Shown here in pieces: positions 1 through 8,511 of a stretch of DNA of 64,000 nt. The notes under the pieces are model-generated. The model was not told where the DNA came from and made no database searches. It was given only the letters and a program-made list of their open reading frames with translations. The stretch's first letter is position 1. Every line of letters starts with the position of its first letter. The stretch spans positions 62,001 through 126,000 of the forward strand of contig JASBVO010000006.1 in the NCBI GenBank assembly GCA_029961105.1. Direction: 5' to 3'. This DNA is from Micrococcus sp. (GTDB lineage: Bacteria > Actinomycetota > Actinomycetes > Actinomycetales > Micrococcaceae). The position numbers and the translations under genes are program-made.

Positions 1-2
1 TG

Positions 3-629
3 TTCCCCTGGATGCGGGTACGGGACAACGTGGAGCTGCCGCTGAAGAACCAGGGCGTGGACAAGGCCAGGCGGGACGAGCTCGTGGACAACGCACTGGA
101 GGCCGTGGGGCTGGCCCACGTGCCGAAGTCCTATCCCTGGCAACTCTCCGGCGGCATGCAGCAGCGCGTGGCCATCGCCCGCGCCGTGGCCTACCAGCCC
201 GAGGTGCTGTTGATGGACGAGCCGTTCGCCGCCGTCGACGCCCAGACCCGCGCCGACCTCGAGGACCTGGTCCGCAGCGTGTGGAAGCAGCTCGGCGTCT
301 CGGTCCTGTTCGTCACCCACGACATCGACGAGTCCGTCTACCTCGGTGAGCGCGTCATCATCCTGTCCTCCTCGCCCACCGTCATCCAGCAGGACGTGCT
401 GATCGACCTGCCGGACGAGCGCGACCAGCTCGAGACCCGTTCCTCGCAGCGCTTCTCCGAACTGCGCCACCACGTCTACGAGCAGATCCAGCTCGCGAAG
501 AAGGGCTTCCGCCCCGAGGAGACCCTGGCCTCGGGCCAGACGGGCGGCCACGGCCGCCGCAGGCCCAGCGCCGCGCACAGCGGTTCGGTGGAGGCGGGCA
601 GCGCGGACATCGGCCACGGCGACGTCTGA
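3..629 (+). CDS. NitT/TauT-type ABC transporter ATP-binding protein (5' end outside window)
   Basis: Cytoplasmic ATPase subunit of an importer. The frame is open to the window edge and reads FPW before the first Met (base 12), matching the LxPWxxVxxNV segment after the Q-loop in SsuB/TauB-type ATPases, so Walker A lies upstream. Counting from that Met, the LSGG signature is at 45-48, Walker B VLLMDEP at 65-71, the D-loop at 73-80 and the H-loop His at 103. The C-terminal tail is long and Gly/Arg/Ser-rich. The permease is presumably upstream. Three orphan NitT/TauT-type binding proteins at 24.7-28.7 kb could be its partners (inference). A large perfect palindrome follows directly and probably terminates this operon. 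Confidence 0.9.
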   Translation, partial: FPWMRVRDNVELPLKNQGVDKARRDELVDNALEAVGLAHVPKSYPWQLSGGMQQRVAIARAVAYQPEVLLMDEPFAAVDAQTRADLEDLVRSVWKQLGVSVLFVTHDIDESVYLGERVIILSSSPTVIQQDVLIDLPDERDQLETRSSQRFSELRHHVYEQIQLAKKGFRPEETLASGQTGGHGRRRPSAAHSGSVEAGSADIGHGDV

Positions 630-657
630 CCGGTTTCCGCCTTCGTTCCTCCCTCCG

Positions 658-715
658 CTGTGCGGGCAGTCATCCCCGGCGCACTCGAGTGCGCCGGGGA
701 TGACTGCCCGCACAG
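658..715. terminator. 58-bp perfect palindrome, probable terminator
   Basis: Bases 658-686 are the exact reverse complement of 687-715, centred on CTCGAG with no loop. It starts 28 bases after the ABC ATPase stop codon. There is no T-tract, as is usual for actinobacterial hairpin terminators. The length and perfection are unusual. Confidence 0.7.
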
Positions 716-757
716 TCGTCTCCGGCGTCTCCGGCGTCTCCGGCGTCTCCGGCGGTG
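716..757. repeat. 9-bp tandem repeat, about four copies
   Basis: CTCCGGCGT-type units are repeated directly after the 58-bp palindrome and end at GGCGGTGG. They lie in non-coding DNA; no function is evident. Confidence 0.7.
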
Positions 758-1201
758 GCATCCGCACTGCTCGGTCATCGTGCCGGGACCCCTCGGGCGA
801 TGTGGAGGGCCGGCCGCGGTGGCCTTCGGGGCCGCCAGGTGCCACCGCGAAGGGGGCAAGGTAGCCGCCGCGGCTGAGGGTTTCCGGTGAGCCACCGGTG
901 AAGCCGGCTCGGTGATCACCGCTCCGTGACCTCCCGGACATCAGGCGAGGAATGTCAATACTCTAATGACTCGTGACCTGCCTGACGTGGTCGGACATGG
1001 ACTGCTGACCCTGCCTGCCCCAGTAGGCGCCCCGAAGCACGTACTGCCTGCGAGTCCGCCGTGGCCGACTGAGCGGCAAGACCACGTGGTAACCGGGTGT
1101 ACCGGCACGGCGACGGAGACCATACCGTGATCTCAGGACCTCAGAGTGCGGGCCGTATCCTCATTACCCCGGCCGTCCTGACGAGATCCCTGTGCACGTC
1201 T
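758..1201. other. gene-free stretch between two hairpins
   Basis: No convincing coding frame: the frames on both strands are Arg/Pro-rich shadows. The only AT-rich patch is around 953-970 (GTCAATACTCTAATGAC), a possible -10 region with GTCA/TGAC ends. A closely similar string (CAATCAATACTCTCATG) occurs in the gap at 33863-33879. Together with the hairpin at 1202-1241, a short non-coding transcript could start near 965, but this is speculative. Confidence 0.4.
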
Positions 1202-1241
1202 GGCCTGCCGGTTCTCCGCGAGTCCGGAGAACCGGCAGGCC
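1202..1241. terminator. 17-bp perfect hairpin upstream of the DapA-like gene
   Basis: Arms 1202-1218 and 1225-1241 are perfectly complementary, with a 6-base loop (CGAGTC). It ends 30 bases before the ATG at 1272, so it lies either in the 5' leader of that gene (attenuator-like) or terminates a transcript from the gap. Confidence 0.6.
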
Positions 1242-1271
1242 GCCATCTCAAGCTTCCAGGGGGATCACGCC

Positions 1272-2501
1272 ATGGCCATCCGCTCCCGAGTCGTTCCACC
1301 CGAAACACCGTCCCAGCGGACGGCCATGGGTGATCGCCGGGGCGCCGCCGTTCCGGACATCGCCGTCCGTCGCCGCGCCACCACCACCGCCGTCCGCCGC
1401 CCCGCCGCTGCCACCTCCCGTACCGCTGCCGCCGGTCGCACCCAGGGCGCCACCGGCACCGACAACGCAGCGGTCGGCACCTCCGGTGGTACAGGAGGCA
1501 ACGGTGCGGCCACGGCATTCGGCCGCGTCATCACGGCCATGATCACCCCCTTCGACGGGGCGGGACGGGTGGACGACCGGGCAGCCGAGCTGCTGGCCGG
1601 CCGGCTGGTCCGGAATGGGTGGAACGACGCGATCCTGGTCAACGGCACCGCCGGCGAGTCCAATGCCACGGACGACGAGGAGAAGCGGCGCATGATCTTC
1701 GCGGTCCGGCGGGCCGTGGCCGGGACCGCTCGGAAGGTCATCGCCGGGATCGGCTCGGGGGACACCGCGCACAGCGTCCGGTTGGCCGGGACCGCGCACG
1801 AAGCGGGGGCGGACGGCCTGCTCGTGGCCGCTCCCTATTACTCCAGTCCGAGCCAGTTGGGGCTGCTGGAGCACTTCCGGGCCATCGCGGACGCCACTCC
1901 GCTGCCGGTGATGCTCTGCGATATCCCCCAGCGCACGGGGGTCGCGATCGAGCCGGAGACCCTCAGGGCCGCCGCCGAGCATCCGCGCATCCTCGCCGTC
2001 ATGGACGCCACGGAGGACCTCAGTGCGGCTTCCGCTCTCATGCACTCCACGGACCTGGCCTTCTACTCGGGTGATGACATGCTCAACCTGCCCTGGCTGT
2101 CCGTGGGCGCCACCGGTTTCGTGTCCGTGGTCGGGCACGTGGTGGGGGACCGGCTGCAGACGCTCCTGCGCCTGCACGATCAGGGCCGGAACGCCGAGGC
2201 GCTGTCCCTGCACCGTCAACTGCTGCCCATCTACGGCGGGATGCTCCGCGCCCCGGCTGCCGCGTCCGTCAAGGCGGCCCTGCGCGCCCTGGGCCTGCCC
2301 GGCGGCCAGGTCCGCCTCCCCCTACTGGACCTGACGGAGGACCAGTACCGGCAGATCCGGATGGACCTGGTGGCCACCGTCACGGAACTCGGCGTGCCGC
2401 TCGGAAGCGGGACGCCGGCTGCCTCGGTGATCCCCCGGACGCCGGGGCCGGCCGGGCCCCGGAACGGCTCCGGGGACGGCCGTGAAGTGGCCTCCGCGTA
2501 G
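1272..2501 (+). CDS. DapA/NanA-superfamily protein lacking the catalytic lysine
   Basis: The core (about residue 78 to 390) is a clear dihydrodipicolinate-synthase/N-acetylneuraminate-lyase TIM barrel: NGTAGES at 124-130, PYYSSPSQ with tandem Tyr 189-190, and a C-terminal helical part. The Schiff-base lysine expected in VKDA/IKEA is Met244 (VMDATED, codon ATG at 2001), and the second Thr of GTTGE is Ala127. Classical class I aldolase/lyase chemistry should therefore be impossible. The first ~75 residues are a low-complexity Arg/Ala/Thr/Pro extension. The start is supported by AGGGGGA about 10 bases upstream; Met19 is an alternative. It lies next to the aromatic-catabolism genes, but no substrate can be inferred. 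Alternatives are a regulatory or inactive paralogue, or a lysine-independent enzyme. Confidence 0.75.
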   Translation: MAIRSRVVPPETPSQRTAMGDRRGAAVPDIAVRRRATTTAVRRPAAATSRTAAAGRTQGATGTDNAAVGTSGGTGGNGAATAFGRVITAMITPFDGAGRVDDRAAELLAGRLVRNGWNDAILVNGTAGESNATDDEEKRRMIFAVRRAVAGTARKVIAGIGSGDTAHSVRLAGTAHEAGADGLLVAAPYYSSPSQLGLLEHFRAIADATPLPVMLCDIPQRTGVAIEPETLRAAAEHPRILAVMDATEDLSAASALMHSTDLAFYSGDDMLNLPWLSVGATGFVSVVGHVVGDRLQTLLRLHDQGRNAEALSLHRQLLPIYGGMLRAPAAASVKAALRALGLPGGQVRLPLLDLTEDQYRQIRMDLVATVTELGVPLGSGTPAASVIPRTPGPAGPRNGSGDGREVASA

Positions 2502-2674
2502 GGCGAGGGGGTCGGGATCGGTCCCGCGGTGCACTGACGCTCAGCGGGTGCGGGACCCGCCGGAGGGGGGCGTCGTCCACGCGTCCGGGAGAACGTGGGA
2601 CATGTCTTCAGCCACGTCAGGAGCGCGTGGCGCGCGTCCCTCCGGCCTGCCGCCCGGCCCGGCGCCTCCGGGGC

Positions 2675-2680
2675 CATAAT
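2675..2680 (+). promoter_or_regulatory. probable -10 box of the leaderless IclR gene
   Basis: CATAAT lies six bases before the GTG at 2687, so transcription would start at or next to the start codon. No good -35 is visible. The same spacing recurs at many genes in the window. Confidence 0.5.
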
Positions 2681-2686
2681 TGTCCC

Positions 2687-3667
2687 GTGACGCATGACCC
2701 GGTGACCCGTGACGAGGCAGGACGGACGTCCCGCCCAGAGCGACCGGGGCCCCGCACCGTGGCGAGCGCTGAGGGGCCGCGGGACACCACCCTGGACCGG
2801 CTGATCAGGATCCTCGGTGCCTTCGACGCCGACCGCCCCACCCTCTCCGTCGCCGCCCTGGCCCACCGGTCGGACATCCCGTTGCCCACCGCCTACCGGT
2901 GGGTGGACCGGCTCACCGCGGCAGGCCTGCTGGAGCGCGGGGAGGGCGGCGCCGTCGGGCCCGGGATGAAGCTGTGGGAGCTGGCCTCCCGCTCCTCGCC
3001 GGGCACCTCCCTGCGCCGGGCGGCCATGCCCTACATGGACGACGTCCAGGCGGTGCTGCGCCAGCACACCCAGATCGCGGTGCTGGACGCCGGCGGGGTG
3101 CTCGTCCTCGAGCGGCTCTCCGCCCGCGGCGCGGTGCCCAACCAGGCCACCATCGCCGGCCGGCTGCCCACCTTCACCACGGCGCTGGGGCTGGTGCTGC
3201 TGGCCTACGCCCGCCGCCACGTCACCGAGTCCTTCCTGACCGCGCACGCCGCGGAACTCGGCGCCCCGCTGGCGGAGACCTGGCACGACGGCGGCGCCTC
3301 CTCCGCGGCCGGGCCCGGTCCCGGCGGTGGCACGCTGCGCGGCTCCGCGAGAGGCGTCGTCAACCCCACGGAGCCGGAACTGCGGGCCCGGCTGGCCGAG
3401 GTCCGCCGCCAGGGCTGGGCGTCGGTGGACGGCCAGATCGACTCGGAGGCCACCGGCGTGGCCGTGCCGGTGCTCTCTCCGGAAGGGCAGACGATCGCCG
3501 CCCTCGGCGTGGTGGTGCCCCGGACCTCGGAGTTCCGCCCCGGACTGGCCCCCATGCTGCTGGCCGCCGCCCGTGGCATCAGCCGGGCGCTGGGGCCGCA
3601 GGACGGGCTGCCCCGCGCGGAGCGGATCCACCCGGACCATCCCCGGGTCGAGGTGCCGCGCGAATAG
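2687..3667 (+). CDS. IclR-family transcriptional regulator (PcaR/PobR-type)
   Basis: 326 residues from the GTG at 2687. The N-terminal winged helix-turn-helix is at about 51-84 (SVAALAHRSDIPLPTAYRWV), followed by the IclR ligand-binding domain (motifs QIAVLDAGGVLVLERLS and TGVAVPVLSPEGQTIAALGV). An in-frame ATG 60 bases upstream exists, but the CATAAT box just before GTG 2687 favours the shorter, leaderless form. A Gly/Ser-rich insert lies in the middle of the effector domain. It sits 157 bases upstream of pobA in the same direction, with a dyad between them. IclR regulators control pob/pca genes in many actinobacteria, so control of the adjacent cluster is the likely role (inference). Confidence 0.88.
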   Translation: MTHDPVTRDEAGRTSRPERPGPRTVASAEGPRDTTLDRLIRILGAFDADRPTLSVAALAHRSDIPLPTAYRWVDRLTAAGLLERGEGGAVGPGMKLWELASRSSPGTSLRRAAMPYMDDVQAVLRQHTQIAVLDAGGVLVLERLSARGAVPNQATIAGRLPTFTTALGLVLLAYARRHVTESFLTAHAAELGAPLAETWHDGGASSAAGPGPGGGTLRGSARGVVNPTEPELRARLAEVRRQGWASVDGQIDSEATGVAVPVLSPEGQTIAALGVVVPRTSEFRPGLAPMLLAAARGISRALGPQDGLPRAERIHPDHPRVEVPRE

Positions 3668-3732
3668 CGGAGCGCCCGCGGCCGCGGCGCCGTACGAGTG
3701 CCGCGCCGCCGGGGACGCGCCGCGCCGACATC

Positions 3733-3751
3733 ATTCTCAGGGAGTGAGAAT
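3733..3751. promoter_or_regulatory. candidate IclR operator upstream of pobA
   Basis: Perfect dyad ATTCTCA-N5-TGAGAAT in an AT-richer patch between the IclR gene and pobA, 74 bases before the pobA ATG. IclR proteins bind such inverted repeats. No other regulator gene is adjacent. Confidence 0.5.
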
Positions 3752-3824
3752 CGAAGCGGCGTCCTTGTGTACGCTCGCTCACACTGGTGCCAGACCCGAT
3801 CGTCTGTACAACGAAGGAGTTGGC

Positions 3825-5039
3825 ATGGCAGAGACCCCCAGAGTGACCCGTACGAAGGTCGGCATTGTCGGCGGCGGCCCGGCCGGCCTGCTGCTCTCGC
3901 ACCTGCTGTCGAAGCAGGGCATTGACAACGTCGTCGTGGAGAAGCGGGACCACGAGACCATCAAGAACACCCACCGCGCCGGCATCCTCGAGCAGCAGGC
4001 GGTGAAGATGCTGACGGACACCGGCGTGGACGGCCGCGTGCTCACCGTCGGCGACGAGCACGAGGGCATCGACCTGCGGTTCAAGGGGGAGTCACACCCG
4101 CTGAACTTCCCGGACCTGGTGGACGCCACGGTCACCCTGTACGCGCAGAACGAGGTCTTCGTGGACCTGGCCGCGGCCCGTGAACGGGACGGGGGCGACG
4201 TCCGGTTCGAGGCCGAGGTCATCGAGGTGCTGGACCTGAAGACCGACACCCCGAAGTTCCGCTACAAGGACATCTCCGCCGGGGCGAACCCGGACGAGGT
4301 GTTCGAGGTCCACTGCGACATCCTCGTGGGCGCCGACGGCTCCCGGTCCTTCTGCCGCCGCGCGGTGGGACAGGCCGAGGGGCACCAGGACTTCAAGATC
4401 GAGTACCCCTTCGCCTGGTTCGGCATCCTCACCGAGGCCCCCAAGTCCTCCCCGGAGCTGATCTACGCGAACTCCCCGCACGGCTTCGCCCTGATCTCCC
4501 AGCGCTCCGAGACCGTCCAGCGGATGTACTTCCAGTGCGCCCCGGACGAGAACGTGGACGACTGGTCGGACGACCGCATCTGGTCCGAGCTGCAGAAGCG
4601 CGTGGACGGCCCGGACGGCTTCCAGCTCAAGACCGGCCCGATCTTCGACAAGACGGTGCTGAACTTCCGCTCCTTCGTGCGCGAGCCCATGCGCCACGGC
4701 AACATGTTCCTGGCCGGCGACGCCGCCCACACCGTGCCGCCCACCGGCGCCAAGGGTCTGAACCTGGCGTTCGCGGACGTCCAGGTCCTGTTCAATGCGC
4801 TGGAGTCCTTCTACTCCTCCGGCTCCCGCGAGCTGCTGGACGCCTACGCGGACACCGCCCTGAAGCGGGTCTGGAAGGCGCAGAACTTCTCCTACTGGAT
4901 GACCTCCATGCTGCACACGCGCAAGGACGCCAACCCGTTCGAGACCAAGCGCGCGCTCGGGGAGCTGGAGACCGTCACCTCCTCCCGTTACGGTCAGCAG
5001 TACCTCGCCGAGTCCTACACCGGCTGGCCGCACGCCTGA
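3825..5039 (+). CDS. pobA: 4-hydroxybenzoate 3-monooxygenase
   Basis: FAD- and NAD(P)H-dependent hydroxylase converting 4-hydroxybenzoate to protocatechuate. 404 residues, close to the usual ~394. The FAD dinucleotide motif GGGPAG is at 16-21, the class A flavoprotein DG motif GADGSR at 169-174, and the GD motif GDAAHTVPP at 298-306 followed by the typical GAKGLNLAFADV segment. Substrate-region SQRS and YPFAWFG segments resemble characterised PobA. The start is ATG 3825 with GAAGGAG about 7 bases upstream; the frame is open further upstream but without coding character. It heads the pca genes and supplies their substrate. Confidence 0.95.
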   Translation: MAETPRVTRTKVGIVGGGPAGLLLSHLLSKQGIDNVVVEKRDHETIKNTHRAGILEQQAVKMLTDTGVDGRVLTVGDEHEGIDLRFKGESHPLNFPDLVDATVTLYAQNEVFVDLAAARERDGGDVRFEAEVIEVLDLKTDTPKFRYKDISAGANPDEVFEVHCDILVGADGSRSFCRRAVGQAEGHQDFKIEYPFAWFGILTEAPKSSPELIYANSPHGFALISQRSETVQRMYFQCAPDENVDDWSDDRIWSELQKRVDGPDGFQLKTGPIFDKTVLNFRSFVREPMRHGNMFLAGDAAHTVPPTGAKGLNLAFADVQVLFNALESFYSSGSRELLDAYADTALKRVWKAQNFSYWMTSMLHTRKDANPFETKRALGELETVTSSRYGQQYLAESYTGWPHA

Positions 5040-5045
5040 CCGGTC

Positions 5046-5095
5046 CCCGACGCCGGCCCGCGCCTGACGCCTGACCAGTGCCCGACGCCGGCCCG
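5046..5095. repeat. two copies of CCCGACGCCGGCCCG between pobA and pcaH
   Basis: The 19-mer at 5046-5064 (CCCGACGCCGGCCCGCGCC) recurs exactly at 11462-11480 in the pcaF-pcaI gap. A shorter copy lies at 5081-5095. GACGCCGGC is a half-palindrome that forms hairpins at several gene ends in this window. Confidence 0.6.
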
Positions 5096-5180
5096 GGCCC
5101 GCCGCCATGCGGGCGCCGGTCCCGGCCGGCGCCACAGACCACCCCGAACCGCCACCGTCCCCACCAGAAAGGAGCAGCCC

Positions 5181-6005
5181 GTGAGCAACGAGAACACCGG
5201 TCCCGTCGTCAAGGACGACGAGACGTTCGACAACAGCCACGTGCTCGACCCCGCCGCGACCCAGGACTCCCAGGAGACCATCAACGCGGAGATGAAGGAG
5301 ATCCACGACTCGGCCTCGGGGGAGACCCAGCCGCGCGTGAACTTCCCCCCGTACCGCAGCTCGCTGTACCGCCACCCCACCAAGTCCATGCAGCACGCGG
5401 ACCCGGAGACCATCGAGCTGTGGTCCCCGGCGTTCGGTCATCGTGACGTGCACACCCTTGAGTCGGACCTGACCATCCAGGGCCAGGGCGAGCCGCTGGG
5501 CGAGCGCATCGTCGTCCGCGGCAAGATCCTGGACGGCGACGGCCGCCCGGTGCGCAACCAGCTCGTGGAGATCTGGCAGGCCAACGCCTCCGGCCGCTAC
5601 GTGCACAAGCGCGACCAGCACCCGGCTCCGCTGGACCCGAACTTCACCGGCGTGGGCCGCACCATCACCGGCGACGACGGCTCCTACGCGTTCACCACCA
5701 TCAAGCCGGCCCCGTACCCGTGGAAGAACCACCACAACGCCTGGCGCCCGGCCCACATCCACTTCTCGCTGTTCGGCACCGACTTCACCCAGCGGATGAT
5801 CACCCAGATGTACTTCCCGGGTGATCCGCTGTTCAGCCTGGACCCGATCTACCAGTCGATCACGGACCAGAAGGCCCGCGACCGCCTGGTCGCCACCTAT
5901 GACCACAACGTCTCCACCCACGAGTGGAACACCGGCTACTACTGGGACATCGTCCTGAGCGGCAGCAACCGTACCTGGATGGAGGGCGACACCGATGCGC
6001 ATTGA
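5181..6005 (+). CDS. pcaH: protocatechuate 3,4-dioxygenase beta subunit
   Basis: Non-haem Fe(III) intradiol dioxygenase subunit; opens protocatechuate to 3-carboxy-cis,cis-muconate. 274 residues. The four iron ligands are visible: Tyr140 (SGRYVHKRD), Tyr179 (PAPYPW), His192 and His194 (RPAHIHFS). The GTG start at 5181 is preceded by AAAGGAG. The N-terminal ~45 residues are acidic and longer than in proteobacterial PcaH. The stop overlaps the pcaG start by 11 bases, suggesting coupled translation of the two subunits. Confidence 0.96.
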   Translation: MSNENTGPVVKDDETFDNSHVLDPAATQDSQETINAEMKEIHDSASGETQPRVNFPPYRSSLYRHPTKSMQHADPETIELWSPAFGHRDVHTLESDLTIQGQGEPLGERIVVRGKILDGDGRPVRNQLVEIWQANASGRYVHKRDQHPAPLDPNFTGVGRTITGDDGSYAFTTIKPAPYPWKNHHNAWRPAHIHFSLFGTDFTQRMITQMYFPGDPLFSLDPIYQSITDQKARDRLVATYDHNVSTHEWNTGYYWDIVLSGSNRTWMEGDTDAH

Positions 6006-6636
6006 TCAGAACCAGCTGGACGCGGCACGTTCCGGCGAGGAGAAGCTCGTCCCGACCCCGGGCCAGACCATCGGCCCGTTCTTCGGGTACGCCGACGGCT
6101 ACGAGCAGGTCCACCTGCCGTTCCGTGACGGCAACCACCTGGTGAACCCGGCCCGTCCGGACGCCGTGCGCCTGACCGGCACGGTCTACGACGGCAACGG
6201 GGACCCGATCCCGGACGCCATGCTGGAGATCTGGCAGGCCGACGCCGAGGGCAACATCCCGCAGGAGACCGGATCCCTGGTCCGCGACGGGTGGACCTTC
6301 ACCGGCTGGGGCCGGGCGACGGTGGACAACGTGGGCACCTACACCTTCTCCACCGTGAACCCGGGACCCACCGAGGAGGGCAAGGCCCCCTTCATCCACC
6401 TGGTGGTCTTCGCCCGCGGGCTGCTGAACAAGCTGCACACCCGGATCTACCTGCCGGAGGACACCGCCGCCCTCGAGAAGGACGCCCTGCTGTCCTCCGT
6501 GGACGCCGACCGCCGCAGCACCCTGATCGCCGAGCGCCAGGCCGACGGCAGCCTGCTGTTCGACGTGCACCTGCAGGGCGAGAAGGAGACCGTGTTCCTG
6601 CAGTTCCCGGGCATCGAGTACCCGGACCACGCCTGA
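5995..6636 (+). CDS. pcaG: protocatechuate 3,4-dioxygenase alpha subunit
   Basis: 213-residue partner of PcaH, lacking the Tyr/His iron ligands, as expected for the structural alpha subunit. Motifs TPGQTIGPFF near residue 20, MLEIWQADAEG around 75 and a C-terminal ETVFLQFPGIEYPDHA are family-typical. The ATG lies inside the 3' end of pcaH (11-base overlap). A large imperfect inverted repeat follows 90 bases after the stop. Confidence 0.96.
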   Translation: MRIDQNQLDAARSGEEKLVPTPGQTIGPFFGYADGYEQVHLPFRDGNHLVNPARPDAVRLTGTVYDGNGDPIPDAMLEIWQADAEGNIPQETGSLVRDGWTFTGWGRATVDNVGTYTFSTVNPGPTEEGKAPFIHLVVFARGLLNKLHTRIYLPEDTAALEKDALLSSVDADRRSTLIAERQADGSLLFDVHLQGEKETVFLQFPGIEYPDHA

Positions 6637-6725
6637 GCACCGCTCGGCACCCCGCCGGGCCCTGGCGTCCGGCACCCGCTGCACCGTGCTGCCGCACGCT
6701 GAGACGCACGGCACAGCACCGCTGA

Positions 6726-6790
6726 CGATCGGCCCGGTGGCCCCGAGGCGCTCCGTATTCTGCGGACGCATCGGGGGCACCGGGCCATCG
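6726..6790. terminator. imperfect inverted repeat between pcaG and pcaB
   Basis: Arms of about 25 bases (6726-6750 and 6766-6790) pair with only a few bulges or mismatches around a 15-base loop. It lies in the 256-base gap before pcaB, which has its own promoter-like sequence (GATAGCCT) just after it. It could attenuate or terminate between pcaHG and pcaB. Confidence 0.5.
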
Positions 6791-6892
6791 TTGCCGATAG
6801 CCTAGGGAGGGGACCGGCCCCATCTCGCCGGCCCCGTCCGTACCCTCCGGACCCCCGCCAGACCCCCGCCAGACCCAGGAGCCCGCCACCCG

Positions 6893-8455
6893 ATGACCGA
6901 TCCAGCAGCGTTGCCGGAGACCGCCGCAGCCACCGTGCCGGGCACGACCGGCAGGACCGGGCCGGCGTCGCCGTCCGCCCGGGACGCGGTGGACGTGGCC
7001 CCGGCGCGGGACCCGGAGTCCGACGTCGGCCTGCTGGACCCGCTGTCCGCCGGGACCGCCGTGGCGGCCCAGTCCTCGGACACGGCGTACCTGCGGCACC
7101 TGCTCGAGGTGGAGGCCGCGTGGACCGCGGTGCTCGCCGAGGCGGGGATGACCTCGCAGGCCCATGCCCGCGCGGCCGCGGCGTGCGCGGACCCCGCGCA
7201 GTACGACCTCACGGCGCTGGCCCACGCCGGCCAGGACGGCGGCAACCCGCTGATCCCCGTGCTCAAGGCCATGCGCGCCCGGGCCGCCGAGGCGGCCCCG
7301 GCCGATGCCGGCGTCGCCGGCGCGATCCACGTGGGGGCCACCAGCCAGGACATCATGGACACCGCCATGATGCGGATGTCCGCCCGCGTCGCGGCGACGA
7401 TCCTGGCCGACCTGCGTTCCGCCGTCGCCGCCCTGGTGGACCTGGCCCGGGAGCACCGGGACACCCCCATGGTGGCCCGGTCCCTGGCCCAGCACTCCCT
7501 GCCCTCGACCTTCGGGCTGCGCGCCGCCGGCTGGTTGACCGCGCTCGCCCAGGCCGGACAGCGCCTGCAGGCAGCCACCGCGGCCCTGCCGATCCAGTGG
7601 GGCGGGGCCGCCGGCACCATGGCCGCCCTGTCCGGTCGAGTGGCCAGGGCACACCGTGACGGCACCCTCGACACCGGCATCGACGCGTTCGACCTCGTCG
7701 AGCGCCTCGCGGGCCGGCTCGGGCTGGCCGCACCCGCCGGCCCGTGGCACACCAACCGGATGGCCGTGACCGGGATCGCCGCCGCCCTGGCCGACGTCGT
7801 GGCCGCCTGCGGGAAGATCGCCAACGACGTGCTCATCTCCGCCCGGATCGAGAACGGCGAGCTCGGCGAACCGCTGGCCGCCGGCCGGGGCGGTTCCTCG
7901 GCGATGCCGCACAAGCAGAATCCCGTGCTGTCCGTGATGATCCACGCCGGCTCCCTGTCCGCGCCGGGATCCCTGGCGCAGGTGCTCACCGCGGCCGGTG
8001 CCGCCAACGAGGAGCGCCCGGACGGGGGCTGGCACGCCGAGTGGCCCGCCCTGCGCCACCTGATGCGCCAGGCCGGGGGAGCGGCCGAGCGCACGGCCGA
8101 GCTGGTCTCCGGGCTCCGGGTGAACACCGCGCGGATGGCCGAGAACCTGAACCGCGTGGGGCCGCTGCTGGTCTCCGAGCGGCTCATGGCCGAGCTCGCG
8201 CCCGTGCTGCAGGAGCAGGCCGGCGGGGCGCCGGGCTCCGGCAAGGCCCGGCTGCAGGCCATCGTGGACCGCAGCCTGGGCGGCGGCGAGGACGAGCCCG
8301 ACTTCCGCACCCTGCTGCGTGCCGAGCTGCCGCAGTCCGTGACCGACGAACAGCTCGACGGGCTGCTCGACCCCGCGGAGTACACCGGCGAGGCCGGGGC
8401 CCTCGTGGACCGGTTCGTCGCCGCTGCGAGCGGCTTCCTGGAGGACGGCGACTGA
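6893..8455 (+). CDS. pcaB: 3-carboxy-cis,cis-muconate cycloisomerase
   Basis: Forms gamma-carboxymuconolactone from carboxymuconate; member of the fumarase/aspartase superfamily. The superfamily signature SSAMPHKQNP is at 335-344, with the upstream GATSQDIMDTA motif. 520 residues, longer than the usual ~450 because of an Ala/Pro-rich N-terminus (first ~40 residues) and an extended C-terminal domain. The start ATG 6893 has AGGAG about 11 bases upstream; later in-frame starts are possible. Followed by 200 bases of repetitive spacer before pcaD. Confidence 0.94.
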   Translation: MTDPAALPETAAATVPGTTGRTGPASPSARDAVDVAPARDPESDVGLLDPLSAGTAVAAQSSDTAYLRHLLEVEAAWTAVLAEAGMTSQAHARAAAACADPAQYDLTALAHAGQDGGNPLIPVLKAMRARAAEAAPADAGVAGAIHVGATSQDIMDTAMMRMSARVAATILADLRSAVAALVDLAREHRDTPMVARSLAQHSLPSTFGLRAAGWLTALAQAGQRLQAATAALPIQWGGAAGTMAALSGRVARAHRDGTLDTGIDAFDLVERLAGRLGLAAPAGPWHTNRMAVTGIAAALADVVAACGKIANDVLISARIENGELGEPLAAGRGGSSAMPHKQNPVLSVMIHAGSLSAPGSLAQVLTAAGAANEERPDGGWHAEWPALRHLMRQAGGAAERTAELVSGLRVNTARMAENLNRVGPLLVSERLMAELAPVLQEQAGGAPGSGKARLQAIVDRSLGGGEDEPDFRTLLRAELPQSVTDEQLDGLLDPAEYTGEAGALVDRFVAAASGFLEDGD

Positions 8456-8480
8456 CGGCCCGTGACGCCCGACGACCGCC

Positions 8481-8511
8481 AACGACGAGGACCGGCAACG
8501 ACGAGGACCGG
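8481..8511. repeat. 15-bp direct repeat in the pcaB-pcaD spacer
   Basis: AACGACGAGGACCGG occurs at 8481-8495 and 8497-8511. The rest of the spacer up to 8650 is a low-complexity run of CGACGAC-type words. No gene is seen. Confidence 0.6.

Noticed and set aside
717-757. CRISPR-like array of short repeats
   Set aside because: Units are 9 bp with no spacers; simple tandem repeat. No CRISPR array or cas gene seen anywhere in the window.
660-890. 76-codon frame with Arg/Leu repeats (RLRRLRRLRR)
   Set aside because: Generated by the 9-bp tandem repeat and palindrome; no ribosome site and no similarity.
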